A DNA stretch of 64,000 bases, taken from Lonepinella koalarum (GTDB lineage: Bacteria; Pseudomonadota; Gammaproteobacteria; Enterobacterales; Pasteurellaceae). Both the position numbers and the translations under genes were made by a program. The DNA lies in contig NZ_CP170642.1 of assembly GCF_042926695.1 (NCBI RefSeq), forward strand, positions 2,480,001 through 2,544,000, given 5' to 3'. Numbering within the stretch: position 1 is the first letter of the stretch; every line of letters starts with the position of its first letter. This document shows, one piece after another, positions 44,128-52,419 of this stretch. The notes under the pieces were generated by a model, which saw only the letters and a program-made list of their open reading frames with translations, did not search any database and was not told the DNA's origin.

Positions 44128-44919
44128 ATGAAATTAATGGATAATCAGCGTCTTTATCAACAACTAGCTCAAGATCTTAAACAGAAGATTATTAATGGGT
44201 TTTATAAAGTCGGAGAGAAATTACCTGCTGAAAGATTTATTTCGGAAGAAATGAATGTCAGTCGCACGGTGGTAAGAGAAGCGATAATTATGCTTGAAGT
44301 GGAAGGTTTTGTTGAAGTTAAGAAAGGTTCCGGTATTCATGTTATATCATCGACACCCAAAAATTTTACCCAATCTGATGAAAATCGTGGACTGGAATTT
44401 TCCGATTGCGGTCCTTTTGAACTATTACAAGCCCGTCAATTAATTGAAAGTATCGTTGCTGAATTTGCTGCATCTCAAGTAACCAAAGAAGATATTATTG
44501 ATATTATGGAAATTCAAAAAAATGCTAGACAAGAAGATCATTTTCGTGATTCAGAATGGGATTTAAAATTTCATACTAAAGTAGCACAAATTACTCGAAA
44601 CAGTGCTTTGATTACTATTGTTCAAGAAATGTGGCGGCAAAGGGTGCTTAATCCTTATTGGCTCAAATTACATGAGCATATTGATGCTCGCTCTATTGAT
44701 AGTTGGTGTGATGACCACGACAAAATATTAAGAGCGCTAATGAATAAGGATCCTGATGCAGCCAAAATAGCAATGTGGCAACATCTGGAACATACCAAAC
44801 AGATGTTATTCAATGGTGCCAATAATGATTTTGAAATAGGTATAGATAAATATCGCTTTTCAGATAATCCAGTGATTCATCTTTCTGGTACTATTGATTC
44901 TTTGAATAAGAAAGCGTAA
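44128..44919 (+). CDS. exuR: GntR-family hexuronate repressor ExuR
   Basis: ExuR represses hexuronate uptake and breakdown genes until tagaturonate or fructuronate is present. The 263-residue protein has an N-terminal winged HTH (GEKLPAERFISEEMNVSRTVVREAI) and a C-terminal FCD domain. Resemblance to E. coli ExuR is extensive, e.g. IIMLEVEGFVEVKKGSGIHV, GPFELLQARQLIES, LKLHEHIDARSIDSWCDDH and AKIAMWQHLEHTK. It is closer to ExuR than UxuR. A TACCAAT half-site overlaps its start. Confidence 0.92.
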   Translation: MKLMDNQRLYQQLAQDLKQKIINGFYKVGEKLPAERFISEEMNVSRTVVREAIIMLEVEGFVEVKKGSGIHVISSTPKNFTQSDENRGLEFSDCGPFELLQARQLIESIVAEFAASQVTKEDIIDIMEIQKNARQEDHFRDSEWDLKFHTKVAQITRNSALITIVQEMWRQRVLNPYWLKLHEHIDARSIDSWCDDHDKILRALMNKDPDAAKIAMWQHLEHTKQMLFNGANNDFEIGIDKYRFSDNPVIHLSGTIDSLNKKA

Positions 44920-44960
44920 AACAAGATTATATAAGATAACATTCATTCAAAAGGTAAGTC

Positions 44961-45698
44961 ATGTCAGAACAAATCTACGGTATTCACGCTGTGAGTGCTT
45001 TTTTAGAGCGTACGCCAGAACGTATTATTGAAGTTTTGGTGTTAAAAGGGCGTGAGGATAAACGCTTGCAACCTTTACTTAACGAATTACATAAATTGGG
45101 TATTAGCGTCCAATTTTTAAATCGCCAAAGTTTAGATAACAAGGCTCAAGGCGAAGTGCATCAGGGGATTATTGCTCGCGTGCAAGCGGCGAAAGAGTTA
45201 AATGAAAACGATCTTGATCAGATTTTGCAACATAAGCAAAATCCGTTTTTATTGGTGCTAGATGGGGTGACCGATCCGCATAATTTGGGGGCTTGTTTGC
45301 GTACAGCCGATGCGGCTGGGGTTGATGCGGTGATCGTGCCGAAAGATAAATCGGCTCAATTAACCTCAGTGGCTCGTAAAGTGGCTTGTGGTGCGGCGGA
45401 AACGATGCCGTTAGTTCGGGTAACAAATTTAGCTCGTACCTTGCGTGAATTGCAACAACATCACAATATTTGGGTGGTGGGTACGGCGGGTGAAGTAACG
45501 GAAACGCTTTATCAAAGTAAATTAACGGGTGCTATTGCGTTGGTGATGGGAGCCGAGGGGGAGGGTATGCGACGGTTAACCCGTGAATGTTGCGATCAAT
45601 TAATCAGTATTCCAATGGCTGGGTCGGTGTCATCATTGAATGTTTCCGTTGCCACGGGAGTATGTCTGTTTGAGATTGTAAGGCAGAGATTAGGTTAA
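44961..45698 (+). CDS. rlmB: 23S rRNA Gm2251 methyltransferase RlmB
   Basis: RlmB 2'-O-methylates G2251 of 23S rRNA. The 245-residue SpoU-type protein has an N-terminal substrate-binding domain starting EQIYGIHAVSAFLERTPERI and the knotted SAM domain. Motifs are LVLDGVTDPHNLGACLRTADAAGVDAV, LVMGAEGEGMRRLTR and IPMAGSVSSLNVSVATGVCLFE. It is 41 nt after exuR. Confidence 0.95.
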   Translation: MSEQIYGIHAVSAFLERTPERIIEVLVLKGREDKRLQPLLNELHKLGISVQFLNRQSLDNKAQGEVHQGIIARVQAAKELNENDLDQILQHKQNPFLLVLDGVTDPHNLGACLRTADAAGVDAVIVPKDKSAQLTSVARKVACGAAETMPLVRVTNLARTLRELQQHHNIWVVGTAGEVTETLYQSKLTGAIALVMGAEGEGMRRLTRECCDQLISIPMAGSVSSLNVSVATGVCLFEIVRQRLG

Positions 45699-45721
45699 CT
45701 GATAATTATTAATAGATGGGT

Positions 45722-45756
45722 AAAAATGGATTAGAGAATAAATCTAATCCATTTTT
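45722..45756. terminator. Bidirectional terminator between rlmB and the reductase cluster
   Basis: AAAAATGGATTAGA (45722-45735) pairs with TCTAATCCATTTTT (45743-45756) over a 7-nt loop and is flanked by A and T tracts. Confidence 0.92.
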
Positions 45757-45765
45757 TTATTTGCT

Positions 45766-46992
45766 CTATTTTTCAGCATATGAATAAAATCGATCAGCTA
45801 ACAAGCCACCAATTAAGAATATTAGGGTTGTTATTGCCAATACCACAAAACTCACCAACCACGCCCCCGATAATTGATACAGTCCCCCAATAATCATAGG
45901 GCTTAAAGATGCCATCACATAACCAATTGATTGTACAACGGAAGATGTATAGCGGTTTTCTTCTAGTGAAGATGATTTAGAAATAATCAACGAGAAGATA
46001 ACAACGTATGCACCGCCACAGCCTATGCCTCCCATAATATCCCATAATAACCACCAGTCTGGCAATAAATAGAAACCAACAGGTACTAGAAACCAAGCTA
46101 ATCCATCAATAATAAATAGCCATTTTTGTGAAAGTTTGAACCATTTACCAAGCAACGGCATACCTAAGCAACCAATAAATCCTAGTAAGTGAAAAATGGA
46201 TACCACTACACCCGCTTTATCACTACTCATCTGAGCAAATTCCACAAGGAAACTTGGTAGCCATGCTACAACGCCATAAAAAGCAAAACAGTGACAAGAA
46301 AATGAAACCGTGAGTGCAATAATCGCTGAAACATGCTCTCTAGAAAATTGACTTAAAGAAATCGTGGATTTTTTCACCGCACTTTCTTCAATACGAATCG
46401 CAAGCCGATCATTTTTGGCTTTTTCACGGCGATAGCGTGGAATCCATAAAAATAAACTTAATAATGCAAGCAAGCTCCAACTAGCTAACGCCCAACGCCA
46501 ATCCAATAAATGGCTCATTGGGACAGTGAGTGAAGATGTGATCATTCCCCCTAAACTCATGCCTAACACCATCATTCCTGTCATAAAACTCGCATTAGAT
46601 TTAAAATCACGGGCAATAATTAATAATCCTAGCAGGTTGCCAATAGTGAGTGATAAGCCAATAATAATGGTACCTGATAGCATAAAGCCAGTATCGCCAA
46701 CGGCTCGTAAAATCGAACCCAAAGTAACACCAATAAGACTTAACATTACGGAATTTTCAATTCCCATTTTACCGATAATTTTTGATGCAAAGGGGGTAAA
46801 CAAACCAAAACAAAGGACAGGAATCGTGGTTAATACACCAGCAAACACAGGTGACATGGCAAGACTGGCTTTTACTTCACTGATAACAGGGGGAAGTGAA
46901 GTAATTGGAGCACGTAAATTTAAGGATAGGGTAAGAAAGGCGAAAAACATCACCCATTTCATACGACTACGGCGTGTTTTGACTGATTGCAT
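45766..46992 (-). CDS. MFS permease, CynX/NimT type
   Basis: The 408-residue protein has twelve membrane segments. The N-terminal block FFAFLTLSLNLRAPITSLPPVISEV is typical of the CynX/NimT (cyanate and 2-nitroimidazole) branch of the major facilitator superfamily. Specific substrate cannot be inferred. It is the last gene of the five-gene minus-strand cluster and starts 20 nt after apbE, so it may export the reduced product or import a related compound. A USS lies at 46376-46384. Confidence 0.82.
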   Translation of the reverse strand: MQSVKTRRSRMKWVMFFAFLTLSLNLRAPITSLPPVISEVKASLAMSPVFAGVLTTIPVLCFGLFTPFASKIIGKMGIENSVMLSLIGVTLGSILRAVGDTGFMLSGTIIIGLSLTIGNLLGLLIIARDFKSNASFMTGMMVLGMSLGGMITSSLTVPMSHLLDWRWALASWSLLALLSLFLWIPRYRREKAKNDRLAIRIEESAVKKSTISLSQFSREHVSAIIALTVSFSCHCFAFYGVVAWLPSFLVEFAQMSSDKAGVVVSIFHLLGFIGCLGMPLLGKWFKLSQKWLFIIDGLAWFLVPVGFYLLPDWWLLWDIMGGIGCGGAYVVIFSLIISKSSSLEENRYTSSVVQSIGYVMASLSPMIIGGLYQLSGAWLVSFVVLAITTLIFLIGGLLADRFYSYAEK

Positions 46993-47012
46993 AAAATAAT
47001 CTCCGTAAAATA

Positions 47013-47990
47013 TTAAATAACCGAGTTAATATTGGTTAATTCATAGTCTGAACTCACCAATTTAAAAGATGAAACTAAATTTGAAGTTACATAAACTTTT
47101 TGATCTTTGCTGATAAAGATGGCTGCAAAATGCGGTATTTTTTCAATGAATTTCAATCCGTCTTCAAGCCCTTTGAAATAAACTTGAGTAGATAAAATTT
47201 CCCCTTCAACAGAACGATCAGAAATAATGGTGACACTGTCTAATTGACTTTCAAAAGGATAGCCTGTATTGGGATCGATAATATGATGATAAGATTTACC
47301 TTGAATTTCCGTATATTTTTCATAATTGCCCGATGTCACAATGGATTTATTTTTCACAGCAACAATGCCGACATATTGCCCACGTTTTGCAAAGGGTTGT
47401 TGAATCCCGACTTTCCATTGACCTTGAGCATTGTGTGGTGCTTCACCAAACGCAATCACATTTCCCCCTAAATCAATAATGCCAGCATAAATTTGATACT
47501 GGGCTAACAATTGAACAAGGCGATCCGCAATATAGCCTTTCGCAATTGCTCCAAGATCAAATTGCATGCCAGCTTTACTTAAAAATACGGTTTGTTTCTT
47601 TGCATCAAGAACAATATCGTGTGGATTAATCAATTTTAATGACTGAGCAACGTTTTGTTCTGTAGGTAAATGATGTTGTTGGAAACTCGTTTTCCATAAC
47701 CGAGTAAGAGAACCTATAACCGCATTAAATCCCGAATTAGGTGCTAAACTGGCTAAGGTCGCCTGTTGAATAAGGTCAAAAACATCACTGCTTACTTGAA
47801 CAGGCGACAATCCTGCCGCCTGATTAATTGACATCACTTCTGAATAAGGGCGATTGACAGTGAATTTATCTTCAAGGTTTTTAACCAATTGATAAACAGC
47901 TACTTTTATTTCATCAACAATTGGCGTAAATACCGTAATCGTATTTACTGTTCCCATTGCGATAAACGTCGTCACTGATTTTTCTACCAT
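47013..47990 (-). CDS. apbE: FAD:protein FMN transferase (ApbE), cytoplasmic type
   Basis: ApbE attaches FMN covalently to a Thr in the (S/T)GAT motif of FMN_bind domains. The 325-residue protein has the family segments FDLGAIAKGYIADRLVQLL, GIIDLGGNVIAFG, SIVTSGNYEKY and HHIIDPNTGYPF. There is no signal peptide or lipobox, unlike the periplasmic ApbE that serves NqrC/RnfG. This fits a cytoplasmic client, the FMN_bind domain of the adjacent reductase 21 nt upstream. A comparable cytosolic ApbE sits beside the NADH:fumarate reductase gene in Klebsiella. Confidence 0.9.
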   Translation of the reverse strand: MVEKSVTTFIAMGTVNTITVFTPIVDEIKVAVYQLVKNLEDKFTVNRPYSEVMSINQAAGLSPVQVSSDVFDLIQQATLASLAPNSGFNAVIGSLTRLWKTSFQQHHLPTEQNVAQSLKLINPHDIVLDAKKQTVFLSKAGMQFDLGAIAKGYIADRLVQLLAQYQIYAGIIDLGGNVIAFGEAPHNAQGQWKVGIQQPFAKRGQYVGIVAVKNKSIVTSGNYEKYTEIQGKSYHHIIDPNTGYPFESQLDSVTIISDRSVEGEILSTQVYFKGLEDGLKFIEKIPHFAAIFISKDQKVYVTSNLVSSFKLVSSDYELTNINSVI

Positions 47991-48011
47991 ACAACCGCCT
48001 AATATTAATGG

Positions 48012-51000
48012 CTAAATTTGATTAGCACAGTTTTTACCTGCAACATAACCATAGAACATTGCCATAGAGTGGCTAACCCCTTTCATACAAATTGGGTATT
48101 CCACGGCAACACGGTTACCCTGTACGTTACCTGCCACATACAATCCTTTGATCACATTACGATCCACATCATAGGTATGTGAATCTTCATCACTTTCTAA
48201 GCCACCTAAACAGGTTAACATCGTCGTCGTGACAAAACGCACTGCGTAGAATGGTCCTTGGTTAATAGCAAACAAACGTGATGGCGATTTAGCAAAATCT
48301 TCATCATAACCGGCTTGTGCTAATTGGTTGTAACGTTCAATGGATTTCAATGCGGTTTCTTGATCAATATCTAATTGAGCAAGCAATTCTGGCAAAGTAT
48401 CTGCAACCAGCACATTACCTTCATCCACTTCATGTTGGAACTCTTTATCGCCAATATGACTGAGTGAACATTTCGGATGATTTTTCACTTCATCATTGTC
48501 GTAATAAGACACGGTGCCATGTGCTGCTGGCATATAGGCAAGTTGTTCACGCCATTGGTTATCAAAGAGTTGATAACAGATATTATCTGGCTGCATTTCA
48601 ATTTGATTTTCCAATTGTTGACCCGGTACTTCTTCGTTCATAAAGCGTTTGCCATGTTTGTTTAAGAACAAGAATGGGTTATTACCTAAGCCACCTGCCA
48701 TACCAAATGGACCACCCATGTTGTGAGTCATTGGAGCATGATGTTGTTGGATTCTTGCTCCGATTTGAGCACCAAGTTTATGACCATCACCAGTATTGGT
48801 TAAATTACCTTCCACATCACGGTTAAGCCAAATATTTTTCACTCCACTTTCGCTGATTTCAGGACAATAATGATCCACCATTTTTTTATTGCTACCATAA
48901 TCCCCAGTGGCTAATACCACGCCACGTTTGGCGATAATACGAACGTATTTGCCTGTTGCGGCATTACGAGCAATTACGCCTGTCACTTTGTCGCCGTCTT
49001 TCAATAATTTTTCCACAAAATGACCAAAGCGTGCATCAACATTACCTGTATCTAATGCTTTTTGGAAGTTAGCATTAATCATTGGTGCTTGGCTTGGCAC
49101 AAAATGCACAGATGTTGGATAAGTTGGGTAGTCTTCGTTTTTATAGTTATAATGCGGTGGTAAAGGATGTTCCATTGGCTCTAAGAAGAAATCCGCATGC
49201 TCATCTGGTACTGGAGAGCGTTGGGTTTCACAAATCCACATATCCGGTTTCGCACTAATAAACCAATCAAATACATCTGCACAGTTTTTCGCCCAGCGAG
49301 AAACGATCGGACGTTTGATACGATAGCTACATTCACGCATAAAACGGTCGACCATTTCATCCACATTGAAATTATCTCGTCCCCAACGAGCTTGGACTTT
49401 ACCATTGATAATGGCATATTCCCCACTACGACATTGTGGACTGTCAGCTTTCTCAATAACAACGACTTTCGCCCCTTCTTCCGCAGCAGCACGCACCGCA
49501 CAAGTACCCGCTACACCACAACCCACAATCACCACATCGGTTTCAATGTTTTCTTCAATTTGAGATTCATCCACCGAAAGTTCATCTGGTAACCAAGGTA
49601 ACTCAGGTAATTTATTTTTACTCATTTTTGTTCCAGTGGCTTTAGCAATAATCCGATCTACGGCTTCTAATACAGATTGACAGCTTTCCGTTGCACCACT
49701 CACTACATCAACATCATCGGTACCGTCTTTTTCTTTAATACGGCGAGCCATTTCAGTAAAGGCATCAATCGTCACCCCTGGAGCTAAACTCTTTCCTGTC
49801 ACATCAATTTTTTGAATAGAAACTCTGTCTAAGGTTACTTCCACATGAACCATACCATGGAAATCAGCAAAACGTTCTACATAAGTACCGGGTACAAATT
49901 CTTTGCGTGGAGCTTGTTTATTCAGATAGGATTTTTCTTCTTTCTCCATTGAAGGGCCAATAATATCCCATACCGTTTCTGGCACATGGCGAGCTTTACA
50001 ATCTTCAATGTGCATGAAATTTAAAACTTCTTCCCCATTTTTGATTTTTTGCAACCAACGTGGCTCAACAATAATGGCTTTACCAATAGAGACTAAATCA
50101 AAACCATGAGCAAAGGCATTATCCAAATCTTTCGCTTGTTTAATACTACCCACGCCCATTACTGGAATTTTTGCCAAGGTTTCAGAACGGTTTTGAATTA
50201 ATTTATCAATTAACGGTTGTTTGTCGTGTAAATCAATAATAGATGTTTGCACTGCCTGACCAGTGGAGAAATGTAAATAATCCAGCCCTTTGTGAGCTAA
50301 TTTCTCTAGCAAGAATAAGGTGTCATCATAATTAATCCCCGGTTTTTCCAATTCTTCAGGTGAAAAACGATAGCCGACAACAAAGGGTTTATCACCCAAA
50401 CATTTTTTAACTGTGGATTTTACCACATCCACAATCGCTAATGGAAATCTAGCTCGTTTTTCAATATCGCCACCCCATTGGTCATCACGACGATTAGAGT
50501 GCGGTGAAAAAAATTGTTGAATTAAATAGGTATTGGCACCATGAATTTCTACCCCAGCAAAGCCTGCTTTAATCGCTCTTTCGGTGGCTAAACCAAAATC
50601 AACAATCAATTGATCAATTTCATCTACAGTTAATGCTTTCGGTTCAACACAACCGTGACGACAGGCTGCAATTGCACTAGGCGCAATCGCTACACTACCA
50701 TCAGGAAGTAGTTCAGGGCGAACCATACGTCCACCATGATAAATTTGCATAATTGGCACCGAACCTTGTTGTTTGATTGCTTCTGCAATTTTGGCTAATC
50801 CTGCAATATGATCATCGGTAGATAAGCCGACACCACCGGGAAATGCCATACCATTACGTTGCACATAACCACACTCCACCACAATCGCCCCAACATCTTT
50901 GGCACGTTCACGATAGTAAGTGACTAATTCATCATTCACAAAACCATTTTCATCGGCAGATTGTGTTGTCATTGGTGCCATAAATACCCGATTTTTCAGT

Positions 51001-51044
51001 GTTACGCCAGATGCTAGCGTTAATTGTTCAAAAGCAGTTGTCAT
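48012..51044 (-). CDS. Three-domain NADH-dependent enoate reductase, substrate unknown
   Basis: The 1010-residue flavoprotein joins three modules. Residues about 5-345 are an Old Yellow Enzyme/NADH:flavin oxidoreductase barrel (FKNRV-like LKNRVFMAPM, IHGANTYLIQQFFSPHSNRRDDQWGG), without the FeS-cluster cysteines of FadH. Residues about 380-470 are an FMN_bind domain with DVVSGAT, the flavinylation Thr being residue 452. Residues about 500-1010 are a fumarate-reductase-like FAD domain with GCGVAG at 508-513. This matches the known Klebsiella NADH:fumarate reductase layout. But where those enzymes have NExxxR with the catalytic Arg, this one reads NEEVPG (803-808), so fumarate is an unlikely substrate. 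No signal peptide, so cytoplasmic. Confidence 0.88.
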   Translation of the reverse strand: MTTAFEQLTLASGVTLKNRVFMAPMTTQSADENGFVNDELVTYYRERAKDVGAIVVECGYVQRNGMAFPGGVGLSTDDHIAGLAKIAEAIKQQGSVPIMQIYHGGRMVRPELLPDGSVAIAPSAIAACRHGCVEPKALTVDEIDQLIVDFGLATERAIKAGFAGVEIHGANTYLIQQFFSPHSNRRDDQWGGDIEKRARFPLAIVDVVKSTVKKCLGDKPFVVGYRFSPEELEKPGINYDDTLFLLEKLAHKGLDYLHFSTGQAVQTSIIDLHDKQPLIDKLIQNRSETLAKIPVMGVGSIKQAKDLDNAFAHGFDLVSIGKAIIVEPRWLQKIKNGEEVLNFMHIEDCKARHVPETVWDIIGPSMEKEEKSYLNKQAPRKEFVPGTYVERFADFHGMVHVEVTLDRVSIQKIDVTGKSLAPGVTIDAFTEMARRIKEKDGTDDVDVVSGATESCQSVLEAVDRIIAKATGTKMSKNKLPELPWLPDELSVDESQIEENIETDVVIVGCGVAGTCAVRAAAEEGAKVVVIEKADSPQCRSGEYAIINGKVQARWGRDNFNVDEMVDRFMRECSYRIKRPIVSRWAKNCADVFDWFISAKPDMWICETQRSPVPDEHADFFLEPMEHPLPPHYNYKNEDYPTYPTSVHFVPSQAPMINANFQKALDTGNVDARFGHFVEKLLKDGDKVTGVIARNAATGKYVRIIAKRGVVLATGDYGSNKKMVDHYCPEISESGVKNIWLNRDVEGNLTNTGDGHKLGAQIGARIQQHHAPMTHNMGGPFGMAGGLGNNPFLFLNKHGKRFMNEEVPGQQLENQIEMQPDNICYQLFDNQWREQLAYMPAAHGTVSYYDNDEVKNHPKCSLSHIGDKEFQHEVDEGNVLVADTLPELLAQLDIDQETALKSIERYNQLAQAGYDEDFAKSPSRLFAINQGPFYAVRFVTTTMLTCLGGLESDEDSHTYDVDRNVIKGLYVAGNVQGNRVAVEYPICMKGVSHSMAMFYGYVAGKNCANQI

Positions 51045-51069
51045 ATATAAAATCCCCTTGATTTTTATG

Positions 51070-52410
51070 TTATTTGGTTAAGCCTAAGGCATTATCTAAT
51101 AAAAGCGTAATCGCTAAACTGGCAGAATAACCGTCTTTAGGGCGTTCTGTAATCACTTGCCCTGTATTCGCATTCATCCAGTTGTTAGCATGCCACACTC
51201 TGCCAACTGACCCCTGTACGATCAATGACGGCAACACTGGAATTGTTGCATCAACGCTAAGTTGGTATTGATTTTTACGAGCATACCAGTTTTCATTACC
51301 AACATAGCTAGCCGTCATTGCACGTTGTTGTCCATTGCTTACTTTGGCCCAGTTAAAATTTAAACCATAGCTATCCATTGGACGGCTTTTAAATGGACCA
51401 TTTAAAATCACCCCAGCACTCACAAAGCTAGACAATCCACCATTGTTAATATCATCAAATGTTTTGGATAATGATGCGTAAGCACTTAATGTAGTGGCAC
51501 TTGGCTGTTTTTCACTACCATCATCTAAACGCCAAAATAATTTTTTTATCCCCGCATGCATACCTGTTACGCCACTAAGCTGTTTTTTATCTACCACTAA
51601 AGGATCGGCATCAACAAAACGATGCGTATTGTGGAAAAAAGTTAATTCCCAAGTCAATGGGTATTTGCTTTGACTATTTCGCCACTCTTCTGTGCGAGAA
51701 AGACCTGCTAACCATAAATTTCCTGTTGGATGTTTGCTATTCCAACCGTTATCCCAACCATTCGTGAATGGATAATCTGAGAATGTTCGCCAGCCACTTG
51801 CACTAAACTCTAAACTTGGCGTAAGTTTATAAGCTACCCGACCACCCCATGCAGAATAAATCACTGGGCTAAATGCGGCGGTTTTGTGCAATAAAGGATT
51901 TACACAACTAAATTCAAAATTACACAAAGATTTGCCGTAATAAAACCCGGGATTACTTCTACCCACTTCAATAGACAAACGATCATCAAACAGTTTTTGT
52001 TCATAGGTCAATTTTGTTAAATGAGCAACTTTAGGGATATAAGGTGGGGGATTACCCACTAAAATATCGCCCGCTTGAGAGCCAAAATTGAAGTTTTTGT
52101 GATAAGGTGCCCAAGCATAGGAAAAATGGAAATTACCGCCTTTGATAGATGCTAATTTTTGTAAATCTGCATCAAATCCAGCCATCACAATAACAAGCTG
52201 TTCATTTTTCCCTTTCTGGATACCCATATCAAAGTTATCAAAATAGAGATAAGATGACATTAAGTGCGGTTTAATTCCGTGCTGTTCTAGCCAATTCCCC
52301 ACATCGCTTAATGGTTTTTGAGATTCCGTTTCGGCTTGAGCTGTGATTGCTCCCAACGTTATTACTGAACAGCATAATCCTTGCATTAATTTAGAATGAT
52401 TGATTTTCAT
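51070..52410 (-). CDS. Outer-membrane porin, OprB-like
   Basis: The 446-residue protein has a signal peptide ending near ITAQA-E. It has an aromatic-rich alternating pattern typical of a beta barrel (e.g. FHFSYAWAPYHKNFNFG, LSIEVGRSNPGFYYG). It resembles the carbohydrate-selective OprB-type porins, though I am only moderately sure of that family. Two Cys (CNFEFSC) may form a loop disulphide. It ends with LLLDNALGLTK rather than a canonical Phe. Placed between MFS and reductase genes, it probably admits the cluster's substrate. A USS is at 52262-52270. Confidence 0.7.
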   Translation of the reverse strand: MKINHSKLMQGLCCSVITLGAITAQAETESQKPLSDVGNWLEQHGIKPHLMSSYLYFDNFDMGIQKGKNEQLVIVMAGFDADLQKLASIKGGNFHFSYAWAPYHKNFNFGSQAGDILVGNPPPYIPKVAHLTKLTYEQKLFDDRLSIEVGRSNPGFYYGKSLCNFEFSCVNPLLHKTAAFSPVIYSAWGGRVAYKLTPSLEFSASGWRTFSDYPFTNGWDNGWNSKHPTGNLWLAGLSRTEEWRNSQSKYPLTWELTFFHNTHRFVDADPLVVDKKQLSGVTGMHAGIKKLFWRLDDGSEKQPSATTLSAYASLSKTFDDINNGGLSSFVSAGVILNGPFKSRPMDSYGLNFNWAKVSNGQQRAMTASYVGNENWYARKNQYQLSVDATIPVLPSLIVQGSVGRVWHANNWMNANTGQVITERPKDGYSASLAITLLLDNALGLTK

Positions 52411-52419
52411 AACAACCCC

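Noticed and set aside
48012..51044. Classical fumarate reductase FrdA or FadH dienoyl-CoA reductase
   Set aside because: No FeS cysteines, extra FMN_bind domain, and the fumarate-type catalytic Arg is not in place.
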